The notes under the pieces are model-generated. The model saw nothing but the letters and a program-made list of their open reading frames with translations. It was not told the DNA's origin and ran no database searches. A DNA stretch of 64,000 nt from CAYMWF01 sp964394085 [NCBI: uncultured Gemmatimonadota bacterium]. GTDB lineage: Bacteria; GCA-2686955; CAYMWF01. Each line of letters begins with the position of its first letter. The first letter of the stretch is position 1. The position numbers and the translations under genes are program-made. The stretch lies in NCBI GenBank assembly GCA_964394085.1, contig CAYMWF010000008.1, forward strand, positions 37,724 through 101,723. Reading direction: 5' to 3'. This document shows, piece by piece, positions 1-8,603 of this stretch.

Positions 1-655
1 TATCGATCAACAGGGTATCCGTGCAGTAATAATCCAGGTAGGCATAGATGCCTCCTCCGCTGAATTGATCGGCTTCATTGCCGGCGATGACGCAGTCGAC
101 GATCTCAGGGGCCGAAAAACTCATCGAGATCGTCACGATCCCGCCGCCCTGTTCCGTTGCGTAGTTGTCTTCTATCCTGCAGCCGCGTATTTCGGCATCT
201 GAATTATAAAGGAATATCCCGGCGCCCCAGCCCTCATGCCATCCCATCGATACATTATCTCTGACGATACAGTCGAGTATAACGGGCGATGCGTGCCGGC
301 AGTAGATCCCGGCGCCGTAGAGATTGTAGCCTTCCCGCACGGTGAATCCCTCGAGCTTCGAATCCGGACCCTCGTCGTTTTCGAAGACGAACCCCCTCGA
401 TCCCTTGCCGCCGCAATCGATAATAGTGTCGTCCGGCCCGGCGGATGAGCGGACGACGATCGCCTTTCCCCTGAAATCGATGTCCCGGTTCCCGTGTCCG
501 GAATAAGTTCCGCCCGCCACCAGGACCGTATCCCCATCCGAGGAAGCATCTATACCCAGCTGGATGGTCGGAAAGACGGAAGGGACATGAAGGGTGGCTC
601 CCGAGATCGGTAGAGCGGCCAGCAGGGAACAGCAGACAATCAGATATGTTTTCAT
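1..655 (-). CDS. Secreted right-handed beta-helix protein (partial, C-terminus outside window)
   Basis: The reading frame is open from an ATG at 655 to the left edge, so only the first ~218 residues are visible. It starts with a signal peptide (MKTYLIVCCSLLAALPISGA), then a stretch of the type VFPTIQLGIDASSDGDTVLVAGGTYSG, the usual entry of DUF1565/pectate-lyase-like parallel beta-helix proteins. Irregular rungs with GGGI, NDEGP and 'DCIVRDN' turns follow. Such proteins are exported and often bind or cleave polysaccharide, but no catalytic residues can be assigned. It lies 19 bp downstream of a lipoprotein gene on the same strand, so the two are probably cotranscribed. Fold confidence is good; function is unknown. 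Confidence 0.8.
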   Translation of the reverse strand, partial: MKTYLIVCCSLLAALPISGATLHVPSVFPTIQLGIDASSDGDTVLVAGGTYSGHGNRDIDFRGKAIVVRSSAGPDDTIIDCGGKGSRGFVFENDEGPDSKLEGFTVREGYNLYGAGIYCRHASPVILDCIVRDNVSMGWHEGWGAGIFLYNSDAEIRGCRIEDNYATEQGGGIVTISMSFSAPEIVDCVIAGNEADQFSGGGIYAYLDYYCTDTLLID

Positions 656-674
656 CGTTTCAAGTCACCCCGCC

Positions 675-1229
675 TTACTTGAGGTTCAATTGGGCGCAGT
701 CAGGCCGGCCGGGAAGAGGGACGCCGCAGGGGAGGCTGTACCCGGTCATGTCGCAGCGGGTAGCCCAGTCGAACTCCCCGGAGACTCCCGGAATTTTATA
801 CCCGACCCCCGTCAGCCACGCGTATCCGGGCGGCGGCGGCGGTAAAGTACCGAAATCAACTTCAGTGAGATAAAGGTAATTCCGCCAGTCGGTATGACCG
901 CAGCGGTAGAGCGCGTCCGTGCGAATCAGGTTCCAGTAATCTCCCGGCATATAGTAAACCACGCATTCAGCGGTGTCTCCCTCGGTAAACCAGTAGAACT
1001 CGGGTGTATACCATACGCACCCCGTGCCGTCGGCCGTCCAGCTGTCGATCCATTCCGGTTCCGCGTTATCATAATCCGCTTTAACCAGGGCGATATTCTG
1101 CGAAACTATCTCCAGGTGCAGTAAATCTCTCGCTTCCATGCTGAAGTCCAGGTCGAAATCATGCGAAGGTTCCGAGATACATCCCAGACAGATGAACATG
1201 CAGATTACGGGTAATTGAATCAGTTTCAT
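675..1229 (-). CDS. Predicted lipoprotein, unknown function
   Basis: This encodes 184 residues. The ATG at 1229 is preferred over one seven codons upstream because AGGAGG sits 6 bases before it. The N-terminus MKLIQLPVICMFICLGC is a type II signal peptide with Cys17 as the lipidation site. The mature part is rich in Trp, Tyr, Asp and Cys and has a PPPPPGYAWLTGVGY segment; I do not recognise a family. It is first in a probable two-gene unit with the beta-helix gene that starts 19 bp downstream. A sigma70-like promoter lies about 45 bases upstream of the start. Confidence 0.7.
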   Translation of the reverse strand: MKLIQLPVICMFICLGCISEPSHDFDLDFSMEARDLLHLEIVSQNIALVKADYDNAEPEWIDSWTADGTGCVWYTPEFYWFTEGDTAECVVYYMPGDYWNLIRTDALYRCGHTDWRNYLYLTEVDFGTLPPPPPGYAWLTGVGYKIPGVSGEFDWATRCDMTGYSLPCGVPLPGRPDCAQLNLK

Positions 1230-1274
1230 CCTGAACCTCCTGTTCGGCATTCAGCTTCTCGATCATTTGTACGA

Positions 1275-1302
1275 AGTATATCAAGTTTTATCGAGGCTGC
1301 AA
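1275..1302 (-). promoter_or_regulatory. Sigma70-like promoter for the lipoprotein/beta-helix unit
   Basis: Read on the minus strand, TTGCAG (1302-1297) and TATACT (1280-1275) are separated by 16 bases. Transcription would begin near 1267, about 38 bases before the lipoprotein ATG. The match is by eye only. Confidence 0.45.
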
Positions 1303-1620
1303 CGGAATAGAGACTTGTTTCGCTTTTTTGCCGTCTTCAAGCTCGTTGTTAACGGGAGATCCGGGTCGAAAGACCGAATATACGGCGAACAATCGCTGCA
1401 TCAGATCGACTGGCTGCAAGAAAACGCTTGAAAGATGAAAAAAAACAGGGGAGCATCGGCGGTATGAACGCTTCGTTTCTCGATCACCCTTGCCGCCGTC
1501 ACCGGAAAATGTCCCGGAAACCGGATTTCAATCTCAACCGGGGCCGGGTTCGGCGGCGGGATCATAGCGAATTACTATATGAGTAATAACATTCATACTA
1601 TGGGGTAAGATCAAACCTTG
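1303..1620. other. Divergent intergenic region with a small inverted repeat
   Basis: No gene is supported here. The only structure seen is ATTACT (1571-1576) and AGTAAT (1582-1587), a 6-bp inverted repeat with a 5-base spacer. It lies 34 bases before the acyl-CoA ligase start and could be an operator. No clear promoter for the ligase was found. Confidence 0.3.
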
Positions 1621-3303
1621 ATGAATATATCGAGCATTCTGGATAAGGCCGCGCGGTTGTGGCCCGACAAAGAAGCTGTGGTCTGTAGCAGCCACAGGTT
1701 GACATACAGCGGGCTCGCGGAGCGCGTGGCCAGGCTGGGATCCGCTTTCAGCGGGACCGGGCTCCAGGCGGGTGATCGCGTGGCCGTCATGCACTCCAAC
1801 TGCCACAGGTTTCTCGAGGCTTACTTTGCCGCGGCCCGTGAGGGACTGATACTGGTGCCGATCAATGTGAGGCTGTCCGCAGCGGAGATCAGGTCCGTTC
1901 TGGAAGATTCGGGCGCCAGGCTCCTGGTGGCGGAATCGACTTTCGCACCGAAAGTTCACGATGCGCTTACAAACAAGCCGGATGAGCGTTTGCCCGTGCT
2001 TGCGGTTTTTTCATGTGGTGACGGTGGTGACACCGCTACAGGTTCGTTCAGCGGCGACGGCGGCGGTGTTTCGGATTCGTCCGGCGGCGGCGGCGGTGTT
2101 TCGGATTCGTCCGGCGGTGGGGACACTCCGGATTCCTATGGCGGCTGCTGCGAGCGGATCGATTACGAAACCGCCCTCCGGGAAGCGAAATACCCGGCGC
2201 CGGGGTCATCGCTCGCGGGAGAGGGAGAAACCGCCCACCTCTATTACACGAGCGGCTCGACGGGTAGACCGAAAGGGGTCAAGCTCACTCATTCGAACGT
2301 GGCGATTCATGCACTCGGTGCAGCCGCGGAACTGGGGCTCAGCGACACCGATGTTTGGGTGCATGCGGCCCCGATGTACCACCTCGCGGACGCCTGGGCC
2401 ACTTTCGCGATCACCATGGTCGGCGGCACGCATGTGATGCTGCCGCGTTTCACCCCGGGCCTCTTCCTCGACGCCGTCGAAGCCCACCGCGTAACCCTGA
2501 CGAACCTGATACCGACGATGCTGAATTCCCTTGTGAACGAACCCGGTGCAGAGAGCAGGGATAATTCCAGCCTGCGCTGCCTGCTTTCCGGCGGCGCCCC
2601 TATCGCTCCGGAACTGGTCCGCAGAATTATCGAAACCTTCAGGTGCGAATATATACAGACGTACGGATTGACCGAAACGAGCCCGTACCTGACCCTCAGC
2701 CTGCTCAAGGATCACATGCAGGGGCTGCCTGAAGAAGAACGGTTCCGCTATAAATCGAGAACCGGCAGGGAGTTCATTACCGTAGAGCTCAAGGTGGTGC
2801 GGCCGGACGGCGGCGAGGTCGCCCGGGACGATGCTGAAGTCGGTGAAATCCTGGCGCGCGGCCCGACCGTTTCTCCCGGGTACTGGAACCGGCCCGCGGA
2901 AACCGAGGCCGCTTTTCAGGACGGCTGGCTGAAGACGGGCGATCTCGCCGTGATGGATTCGGAAGGTTTTATCAACATCGTCGACAGGCTGAAAGACATG
3001 ATCATCACCGGGGGGGAAAACGTCTACTCCATCGAAGTGGAAAATGTTCTCTATGAGCACCCCGCCGTGCTCGAAGCCGCCGTGGTCGGCGTCCGTGACG
3101 AAAAATGGGGAGAAGCGGTCAGAGCATTCGTTGCCCTCAAACCGGGTGCCGAAGTCGATGCCGATGCGCTGATCCGCTTCTGTAAAGAGCGGATAGCCGA
3201 TTACAAAGCTCCCTCCTCGGTGGAATTTCTCCCGTCCCTGCCGAAAACCGGATCCGGTAAGATATTCAAGAAAAGGCTCCGGGAGCAAACAGGGAGAACC
3301 TGA
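1621..3303 (+). CDS. AMP-forming acyl-CoA synthetase (fatty-acid-CoA-ligase-like)
   Basis: The product is a ~560-residue member of the ANL (acyl-AMP-forming) superfamily that would activate a carboxylic acid with ATP and CoA. Visible motifs are the P-loop-like YYTSGSTGRPKG (about residue 205-217), GLTETSP, the TGDL hinge region with VDRLKDMIITGGENVYSIEVE, and the C-terminal PKTGSGKIFKKRLR carrying the catalytic Lys. The ATG at 1621 directly follows a TTG; the ATG is preferred. Residues ~134-175 form a Gly/Ser/Asp-rich low-complexity insert in the N-terminal domain, absent from the usual family layout. The gene stands alone, so the substrate cannot be inferred. Confidence 0.9.
   Translation: MNISSILDKAARLWPDKEAVVCSSHRLTYSGLAERVARLGSAFSGTGLQAGDRVAVMHSNCHRFLEAYFAAAREGLILVPINVRLSAAEIRSVLEDSGARLLVAESTFAPKVHDALTNKPDERLPVLAVFSCGDGGDTATGSFSGDGGGVSDSSGGGGGVSDSSGGGDTPDSYGGCCERIDYETALREAKYPAPGSSLAGEGETAHLYYTSGSTGRPKGVKLTHSNVAIHALGAAAELGLSDTDVWVHAAPMYHLADAWATFAITMVGGTHVMLPRFTPGLFLDAVEAHRVTLTNLIPTMLNSLVNEPGAESRDNSSLRCLLSGGAPIAPELVRRIIETFRCEYIQTYGLTETSPYLTLSLLKDHMQGLPEEERFRYKSRTGREFITVELKVVRPDGGEVARDDAEVGEILARGPTVSPGYWNRPAETEAAFQDGWLKTGDLAVMDSEGFINIVDRLKDMIITGGENVYSIEVENVLYEHPAVLEAAVVGVRDEKWGEAVRAFVALKPGAEVDADALIRFCKERIADYKAPSSVEFLPSLPKTGSGKIFKKRLREQTGRT
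2059..2118 (+). repeat. 30-bp tandem repeat inside the acyl-CoA ligase gene
   Basis: Two near-perfect 30-bp-period copies of a GGCGGCGGTGTTTCGGATTC-type unit encode GGGVSDSSGG twice. The reading frame is kept, so the repeat inserts a flexible loop rather than breaking the gene. Confidence 0.85.
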
Positions 3304-3712
3304 GGATAGAAGAACCACCGGGACAGGTTTTTTAAAGTGTTTGGGGATATTTCGTGCGGAATATTCTTTACACGGGAGAAGACAATGTTATAATGAACTA
3401 GCGATATCTTGTCATGGCACCTTATTTTCGTTGCTTGTTACATTGGATGGGATTTACAGTCGACAGAACCTCGAAATTATCAAACTGTCTTGAGCAGGGG
3501 AGAAGCGGCCGGCATGATCACGAGACGACCTGTCAGGCTAAGCTCAGGACTGCAGCTTATCTGGCGATATTGTAAGTTAGAAGGTTGAACCGGCTTCACC
3601 GGAAAGTAATAACCGACAGGTTGGGGTCCGGCAGAGGAACCGGTTGATTTTCAAGAAAAGAAAAGAGGGCCAGCTCCAGTAAGTTCCTTCTTTTCATCAG
3701 GGAAACGACACA
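3304..3712. other. Intergenic region, long leader of the sulfatase-family gene
   Basis: This 409-base stretch has no supported gene. It holds a strong promoter candidate at 3367-3394. If that promoter drives the hydrolase at 3713, the mRNA has a leader of about 310 bases with no recognisable riboswitch. Confidence 0.5.
3367..3394 (+). promoter_or_regulatory. Sigma70-like promoter
   Basis: TTTACA at 3367-3372 and a perfect TATAAT at 3389-3394 are separated by 16 bases. The next plus-strand gene begins at 3713. Confidence 0.55.
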
Positions 3713-5149
3713 ATGAGTATATTCGACATTAAAGGCATGACCCGGCGGAGATTCTTGAAGACGGGCGCGGGTCTGACATCCTCCGCGCTGATGCTGCCGT
3801 CGATACTTGGGGCGAGGAGCGACAAGAAGTTCGACAAGAACATCGTTTTCATCATGTCCGATCAGCATCGCTGGGATGCCAGCGGTTGCTACGGCAATGA
3901 GTTTATCTCCACCCCCAACCTCGACAGACTTGCCGCTGAAGGTACACGATTCAACAACATGTATTGCCAGTTTCCTATCACGGTTCCTTCGAGGCAAAGT
4001 TTAATCAAGTCCAACTGCACCGCCAATATGCCGACGAGCTACGAAAAATTCAAGGAAGATACTCGAACTCTTGTCGACGATCTCAACTATACGCACGGGT
4101 ACGCATGCTGGCTCGCCGGGCGAAGCTATATGTCTACGAGAGCCTTCCAGATCTGTATAGACGATAAAAAACTTCCGGACTATATTCCTGAAGAAATAAT
4201 CGAAGCCGAACAGGAAGCGAATGAACGTTATACTGAAAATTATGAAGGCCTGAGTGCAGGATATACAAAGGCCAAAATCAACTCCAGATATCTTCCTTAT
4301 TTTCTACATGAGAGGTGGCACCGGGAACACCTTTTCTACAAAGTCGCCGAAGATATCCTCACGGAGAATCAAGACCGCCCCGTGTTCCTGTGGGTCAGTT
4401 TCACGAAACCTCACACAAACTGGACACCCCCGCAACGGTTTTATGAGAAATACAAGAAGGCGGATCTGCCGATCCATCTTCCCGACACATCCGGAACCAA
4501 TCTGAACCTGCCTCGTTATCTTCAAGAACGACGGATCCAGGAGGGGTTCGATCAACTTTCAGAGCAGGACATATTGAATGCCACCAGGGCCTATTATGGC
4601 TGTACGGAATATATGGATGACATAGTAGGGCTGGTGCTGGATCTGCTCGAACAGCATGACCTCGTGGAAAACACCATAGTGGTCTACACATCCGATCACG
4701 GGGAGATGCTGGGGAATCACGGTCTGTTTTTCAAAATGTGTTTCTACGACCATTCCGCCCGTGTTCCGTTCATTATCAAGTATCCGGGCGTCATCCCTGC
4801 GGGTCAGACTGTCGACAAGGTAACCGGTCTGATCGATGTTCTCCCCACGATATACGATTACTTCAACCTTGCTCCCGCGGGAAACGAAGAGGGTCAGAGC
4901 ATGCGGGCCTTGATCGACAATCCTTCCCAGGACTCGTGGAAAGATGAAGCCATCGCGCAGTATATCGACGGCCGCATCATGATACGCCGCGGTAAGTGGA
5001 AGTACAACCACTACCCGAACGATCAGGACCAGCTCTTCAACATGGAGCTCGATCCTGATGAAAACAATAATCTGCTGAACGATCTCAGAAGAGACGATAT
5101 CGTCAACGATTGCCTCGAAAGAATCAGAAGATTCAATGAACCCGTCTGA
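3713..5149 (+). CDS. Tat-exported sulfatase-family hydrolase, BetC-like, with Thr at the nucleophile site
   Basis: This 478-residue alkaline-phosphatase-superfamily protein has a twin-arginine signal (TRRRFLKTGAG, residues 10-20), so it is probably exported folded to the periplasm. Metal-site segments are visible: FIMSDQHRWD near residue 46-55 and TSDHGEMLGNHGLFFKMCFYDHSARVP, which resembles choline sulfatase. The signature normally read as C/S-x-P-S-R is T90-V-P-S-R, so the residue that would become formylglycine is Thr. It may therefore be a phospho- or phosphonate hydrolase, or use Thr directly as nucleophile. No maturase gene is in the window. Confidence 0.85.
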   Translation: MSIFDIKGMTRRRFLKTGAGLTSSALMLPSILGARSDKKFDKNIVFIMSDQHRWDASGCYGNEFISTPNLDRLAAEGTRFNNMYCQFPITVPSRQSLIKSNCTANMPTSYEKFKEDTRTLVDDLNYTHGYACWLAGRSYMSTRAFQICIDDKKLPDYIPEEIIEAEQEANERYTENYEGLSAGYTKAKINSRYLPYFLHERWHREHLFYKVAEDILTENQDRPVFLWVSFTKPHTNWTPPQRFYEKYKKADLPIHLPDTSGTNLNLPRYLQERRIQEGFDQLSEQDILNATRAYYGCTEYMDDIVGLVLDLLEQHDLVENTIVVYTSDHGEMLGNHGLFFKMCFYDHSARVPFIIKYPGVIPAGQTVDKVTGLIDVLPTIYDYFNLAPAGNEEGQSMRALIDNPSQDSWKDEAIAQYIDGRIMIRRGKWKYNHYPNDQDQLFNMELDPDENNNLLNDLRRDDIVNDCLERIRRFNEPV

Positions 5150-5209
5150 CGTGGACCGCCGACGCTTTCCCGCTTTCCATACAGGTTAGAAGACGAGACT
5201 ACTTGTAAT

Positions 5210-7165
5210 TCAAGTGGTAATACCGAGTTCTCTCAACAGGTTCTTATCGGCGATGCCCTTTTCGGTCCATCCCTGCTTTTCGTAATAGTGATCCAGCGTC
5301 AAGTGATAGGAGCCTCTGTCGACGCATCTGCCCTTCAGGGCTCCCGAAGTCATCGGCACCGTCAATTTTTCCGGAACGTACGCGTCGTAACGCCGATCTC
5401 TCCCCTGGATACCGTTCAGATACCGTTCAAGGGCGTAAATTCTTCTCCCGCACCCGTTCAGGGATTCTTCGGTGTATTCTATACCCGTGAGGGCATGGTA
5501 GAGAGACAGGAACAGGTCCGATACTATGCTGCCGGAGAAGAAGTCGCACAGGCCGAGAGAATCGATCAGAGCCTTGCCCCATTGCCCCTCGGCAACATAC
5601 GCAGCGAGATTCTTTTCACCCGTTAAACCGGCTTCTTCCGCCTGAACCGTCCAGCCGTAAGTGTGATCGCCCCTTCCCCTGTTTGAGGTTCCGTAAGCCG
5701 TGAACATCCCCGGGAAGGCTTTCGGCTCGACACCCGCGTAACCGAGTCCCCCGAAGGCGCTGGTGCAGCACCAGGCGATATCGCTCACGGCGCCGGCCGG
5801 CGCTCCGGCCTCGATTTCGGCAATCACCCGATCGGTGTATTGCCCGAGGAGCCTGCCGAGGGGGGTGGCCGCGTATGCGACCGCCTTGACCAGCTTGACC
5901 ATCTCGTCGGCGTTGCCGAAAGCAAGCCTGCTGCCGAACGGCTCAAGGTAACCTTTTTGGGTAAGCTCCATGGCGGAAGAGACGACGCTTCCGAATGTCA
6001 TTGTGTCGATTCCAAGCTCGTTGCACAGGTGATTGAGATGGAAGATGGCGTCCCTGTTCAGGATGCAGCAATTGATCCAGAGCGCGATTGTCTCGAACTC
6101 GGGCCTGACCCCTTTGCCGGCGTAAGGGGAATCTTCAACCGAGGCGGACCTGGTGCAGAAGATATGCCTGCACCTGTTGCACACCTTGGGTTTACCGGCT
6201 ATCTCGAGGAATGCATCCGTCGAAACCCGCGCGTAATCGGAGGGATCGAAGGAGCCCTCATCGAAGTTGCGCCAGGGAAGATACCCCCCGTCGACTCCGT
6301 CGAACCCGCCGTTGAAAGCCCTGTCGAGCCACCAGGTGGTGCCGGTGGAGGGCCTGAACGAGACGGTTTGTACGGGATCGGCGACATCCGACTTGATTGA
6401 GGCGTCCAGCTCTTTCACGGCCCGGTCGAATTCCGGTTCATCGAACTTGGACGGTTTTCCCTTTCCCGAGACGGTGACGGCAACGAGCAGCTTGGAGCCG
6501 AAAACAGCGCCCGCGCCCCCCCTGCCGAAATTTCTGTGGTAATCAGCGGTCAGGCATGCGTAATCGACGAGATTCCATCCGGCGGGACCGGTGCACAGGG
6601 ACGAGGATCCCTTGTGTTTTCCGGACAGGAAAGCGGTCACTTCCGAGGTGGGCCGAACGGTTTCCCTGTCATGGACGGTTTTGAACAGCTCGGTTTCAGC
6701 GTCCAGGATTTCAACTCCGTCGTCAGCGATCAGTATCCTGACGGGAGATGAAGCTTTGCCGTCGATGATCACGTGGTCGAACCCGGCTCTTTTTAGCATG
6801 TTCGGAAAGAGCCCGCCGATACTCGAATGGGTCAGCAGTCCGGCCAGGAGACTCCCGTCAGGTTTCCAGGAAGCGGACTCGGGTGAACGGGTCATGGTGC
6901 CTATGAAAGTGCACGAACCGCGACCGGCTGTAGGAATGAGCGTATCGTTGGGGGCAGCTGAACCTATAATGATTCGATTCGCGGGGCTTTTCGGATCGCT
7001 GATTCCGCCATTCTGCTTCATGTGCTCGTGCATCAGGTACGCCTGGACGCCCCTTCCGCCCACGAAATCGCGGTAGATCCGTGGATCTGCGGATGCGATG
7101 GATATCTTCCGAGACGTCAAATCGATATAAGCCCACTTTCCGGTATATCCATAACTGGTTTCCAT
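5210..7165 (-). CDS. aor: Aldehyde:ferredoxin oxidoreductase (tungsten-pterin enzyme)
   Basis: The product (651 residues) would oxidise aldehydes to acids with ferredoxin as acceptor, using a tungstopterin and a [4Fe-4S] cluster. The ATG at 7165 follows AAGGAG by 5 bases; a longer open frame upstream runs into the hom intergenic region and gene and is rejected. The N-terminal GRGVQAYLM and the region GYAGVEPKAFPGMFTAYGTSNRGRGDH fit the family. Cluster ligands appear to be C329, C332, C337 and C540 (in DSLGLCDFF). The spacing C-x2-C-x4-C is one residue longer than the archaeal C-x2-C-x3-C. It is 74 bp behind hom and close to tungstate uptake genes, which fits a tungsten enzyme. Confidence 0.9.
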   Translation of the reverse strand: METSYGYTGKWAYIDLTSRKISIASADPRIYRDFVGGRGVQAYLMHEHMKQNGGISDPKSPANRIIIGSAAPNDTLIPTAGRGSCTFIGTMTRSPESASWKPDGSLLAGLLTHSSIGGLFPNMLKRAGFDHVIIDGKASSPVRILIADDGVEILDAETELFKTVHDRETVRPTSEVTAFLSGKHKGSSSLCTGPAGWNLVDYACLTADYHRNFGRGGAGAVFGSKLLVAVTVSGKGKPSKFDEPEFDRAVKELDASIKSDVADPVQTVSFRPSTGTTWWLDRAFNGGFDGVDGGYLPWRNFDEGSFDPSDYARVSTDAFLEIAGKPKVCNRCRHIFCTRSASVEDSPYAGKGVRPEFETIALWINCCILNRDAIFHLNHLCNELGIDTMTFGSVVSSAMELTQKGYLEPFGSRLAFGNADEMVKLVKAVAYAATPLGRLLGQYTDRVIAEIEAGAPAGAVSDIAWCCTSAFGGLGYAGVEPKAFPGMFTAYGTSNRGRGDHTYGWTVQAEEAGLTGEKNLAAYVAEGQWGKALIDSLGLCDFFSGSIVSDLFLSLYHALTGIEYTEESLNGCGRRIYALERYLNGIQGRDRRYDAYVPEKLTVPMTSGALKGRCVDRGSYHLTLDHYYEKQGWTEKGIADKNLLRELGITT

Positions 7166-7239
7166 AGTTACTCCTTGAAGGCGTACGAGTGCGCCTTCAT
7201 GTTCGCTCCCGACAAAACGGGGTTTCTGCTTTCCCGCGA

Positions 7240-8286
7240 TTACCTTCCCCGGTGAATAGCCAGGATATCCGTGAGGATTGAATAACCTGTTTCGATGCGT
7301 CCCGCTCCGGCGCCGACCATCGTCACATCGCCCAGCATATCCGTCGTGAAGGTGATGGCATTCGTCGCTCCGCTGACGCCGGCCAGAGGATGGGTCCTGT
7401 CGATCTGCTGCGGCGCCACCGATGCCTTCGCGCCCGATCCGGTCCTCTTGATCTCGCCTATCAGCTTCCAGCATTTGCCGTTGTCGCGAGCCGAAACGAT
7501 ATCGTCGGAAGTGATTTCCGTGATGCCCTGGCAGGGAATATCGCCGGGGGTCAGGTTCTCACCCATAACCACGTTTGCGAGAATCGTCACCTTGGCCAGT
7601 GCATCGAATCCTCCGACATCCGCCGTGGGATCTGCTTCCGCGTATCCCAGCTCCTGCGCTTTCGCAAGCGCTGCCTCGTAGGATTGACCTTCTTCCATCT
7701 TGGTCAGGATGTAGTTGGTCGTCCCGTTGAGAATGCCCTTTATCGCGTCGATGCTGTTGCCCGCGAGGGGGCCGTCGGCGAGGTTCAGCACGGGCGTGCC
7801 GGACATGACTGTGCCTTCGATCAGGAATTGTCTGTCGTTCGCGGCTGCAGCCTTTTTCAGCTCCCGGTATTTCAGGGCCGCCGGTCCCTTATTGCTCGTG
7901 ACCAGGTGCTTTCCGCTCTCGAAGGCCGCCAGGCAATGGGAAATCGCCGGTTCGCCGGTTTTCAGGTCGGTAAAAGCAAGTTCGCACACGGTGTCCGCGT
8001 TCGATTCGCGGATGGTTTTCAGCGAATCCCACCCGACGGCGGTGGTCGCCGTCTCGCACTTGCATGCCCCTTCCTCGATCGACTTGCCCGCCCTGGCAAG
8101 TTCCAGGAGGTTTTCAAGATGCAATCCGTCGGGGCAGTACAGGGAGCCTTTTTGCGGATCGGAAACAGCGACGACCTTAAAGTCGAAACCGTATTCATCC
8201 GCCAGGTATTCCCGTTTCGAAAGAAGAATCTCACAGAGACCCTGGCCGACCGTGCCGAAGCCTATCAGCGCTATTTTATGAGCCAT
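7240..8286 (-). CDS. hom: Homoserine dehydrogenase, short form without ACT domain
   Basis: This 348-residue NAD(P)-dependent enzyme converts aspartate semialdehyde to homoserine in the Thr/Met pathway. The N-terminal IALIGFGTVGQGL is the Rossmann GxGxxG. TSNKGPAALKYRE carries the conserved Lys, and EADPTADVGGFDALAKV is the homoserine-dehydrogenase signature. The C-terminal ACT regulatory domain of longer homologues is missing, so threonine feedback is not expected here. GGAGGAG lies 6 bases before the ATG. The gene sits directly upstream of the aldehyde oxidoreductase on the same strand; whether the two act together is unknown. Confidence 0.92.
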   Translation of the reverse strand: MAHKIALIGFGTVGQGLCEILLSKREYLADEYGFDFKVVAVSDPQKGSLYCPDGLHLENLLELARAGKSIEEGACKCETATTAVGWDSLKTIRESNADTVCELAFTDLKTGEPAISHCLAAFESGKHLVTSNKGPAALKYRELKKAAAANDRQFLIEGTVMSGTPVLNLADGPLAGNSIDAIKGILNGTTNYILTKMEEGQSYEAALAKAQELGYAEADPTADVGGFDALAKVTILANVVMGENLTPGDIPCQGITEITSDDIVSARDNGKCWKLIGEIKRTGSGAKASVAPQQIDRTHPLAGVSGATNAITFTTDMLGDVTMVGAGAGRIETGYSILTDILAIHRGR

Positions 8287-8603
8287 GAATTACTCCTCCA
8301 TTTCCCGGTATCAGCCGTTCCGCAGTCAGTGGAACCGGTGCTGCTCTTTTTCTGTTCAAGCCGGATTGATTATGAGCGGAAAGCGGCGCAACCGGTCATC
8401 AAGACGTCGCCCGCCGCCGAACTGTTTCGATTGCCCAATCAATAACAAGAACTGCCTGCCAGTGCAACATCTCGTTTGACGGGCAGGCGGCGAATGGCAT
8501 CAAAAGAAGCATGAAGAAAACTCTTTTTCAAGGCATCCGGCATCGAAATCGGTTATTGTTACACATTGGGAGCAGGCTTTGAAACCGCCGTCGGAAAAGA
8601 CCC
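8287..8603. other. Divergent intergenic region with a weak inverted repeat
   Basis: No gene is supported. GCCTGCC (8454-8460) and GGCAGGC (8482-8488) form a 7-bp stem with a 21-base loop and no U-run. No clear promoter box was found for either neighbour. Confidence 0.3.

Noticed and set aside
2206-3318. 370-codon minus-strand frame over the acyl-CoA ligase
   Set aside because: Antisense shadow of a gene with clear ANL motifs.
3596-3997. 133-codon minus-strand frame opposite the start of the BetC-like gene
   Set aside because: Antisense shadow; the plus strand has a Tat signal and metal motifs.
7166-7474. 103-residue N-terminal extension of the aldehyde oxidoreductase
   Set aside because: It runs through the intergenic region and into the 3' end of hom and lacks family similarity; the ATG at 7165 has a strong Shine-Dalgarno and the right start of the family.
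7390-8445. 351-codon plus-strand frame over hom
   Set aside because: Antisense shadow of homoserine dehydrogenase.
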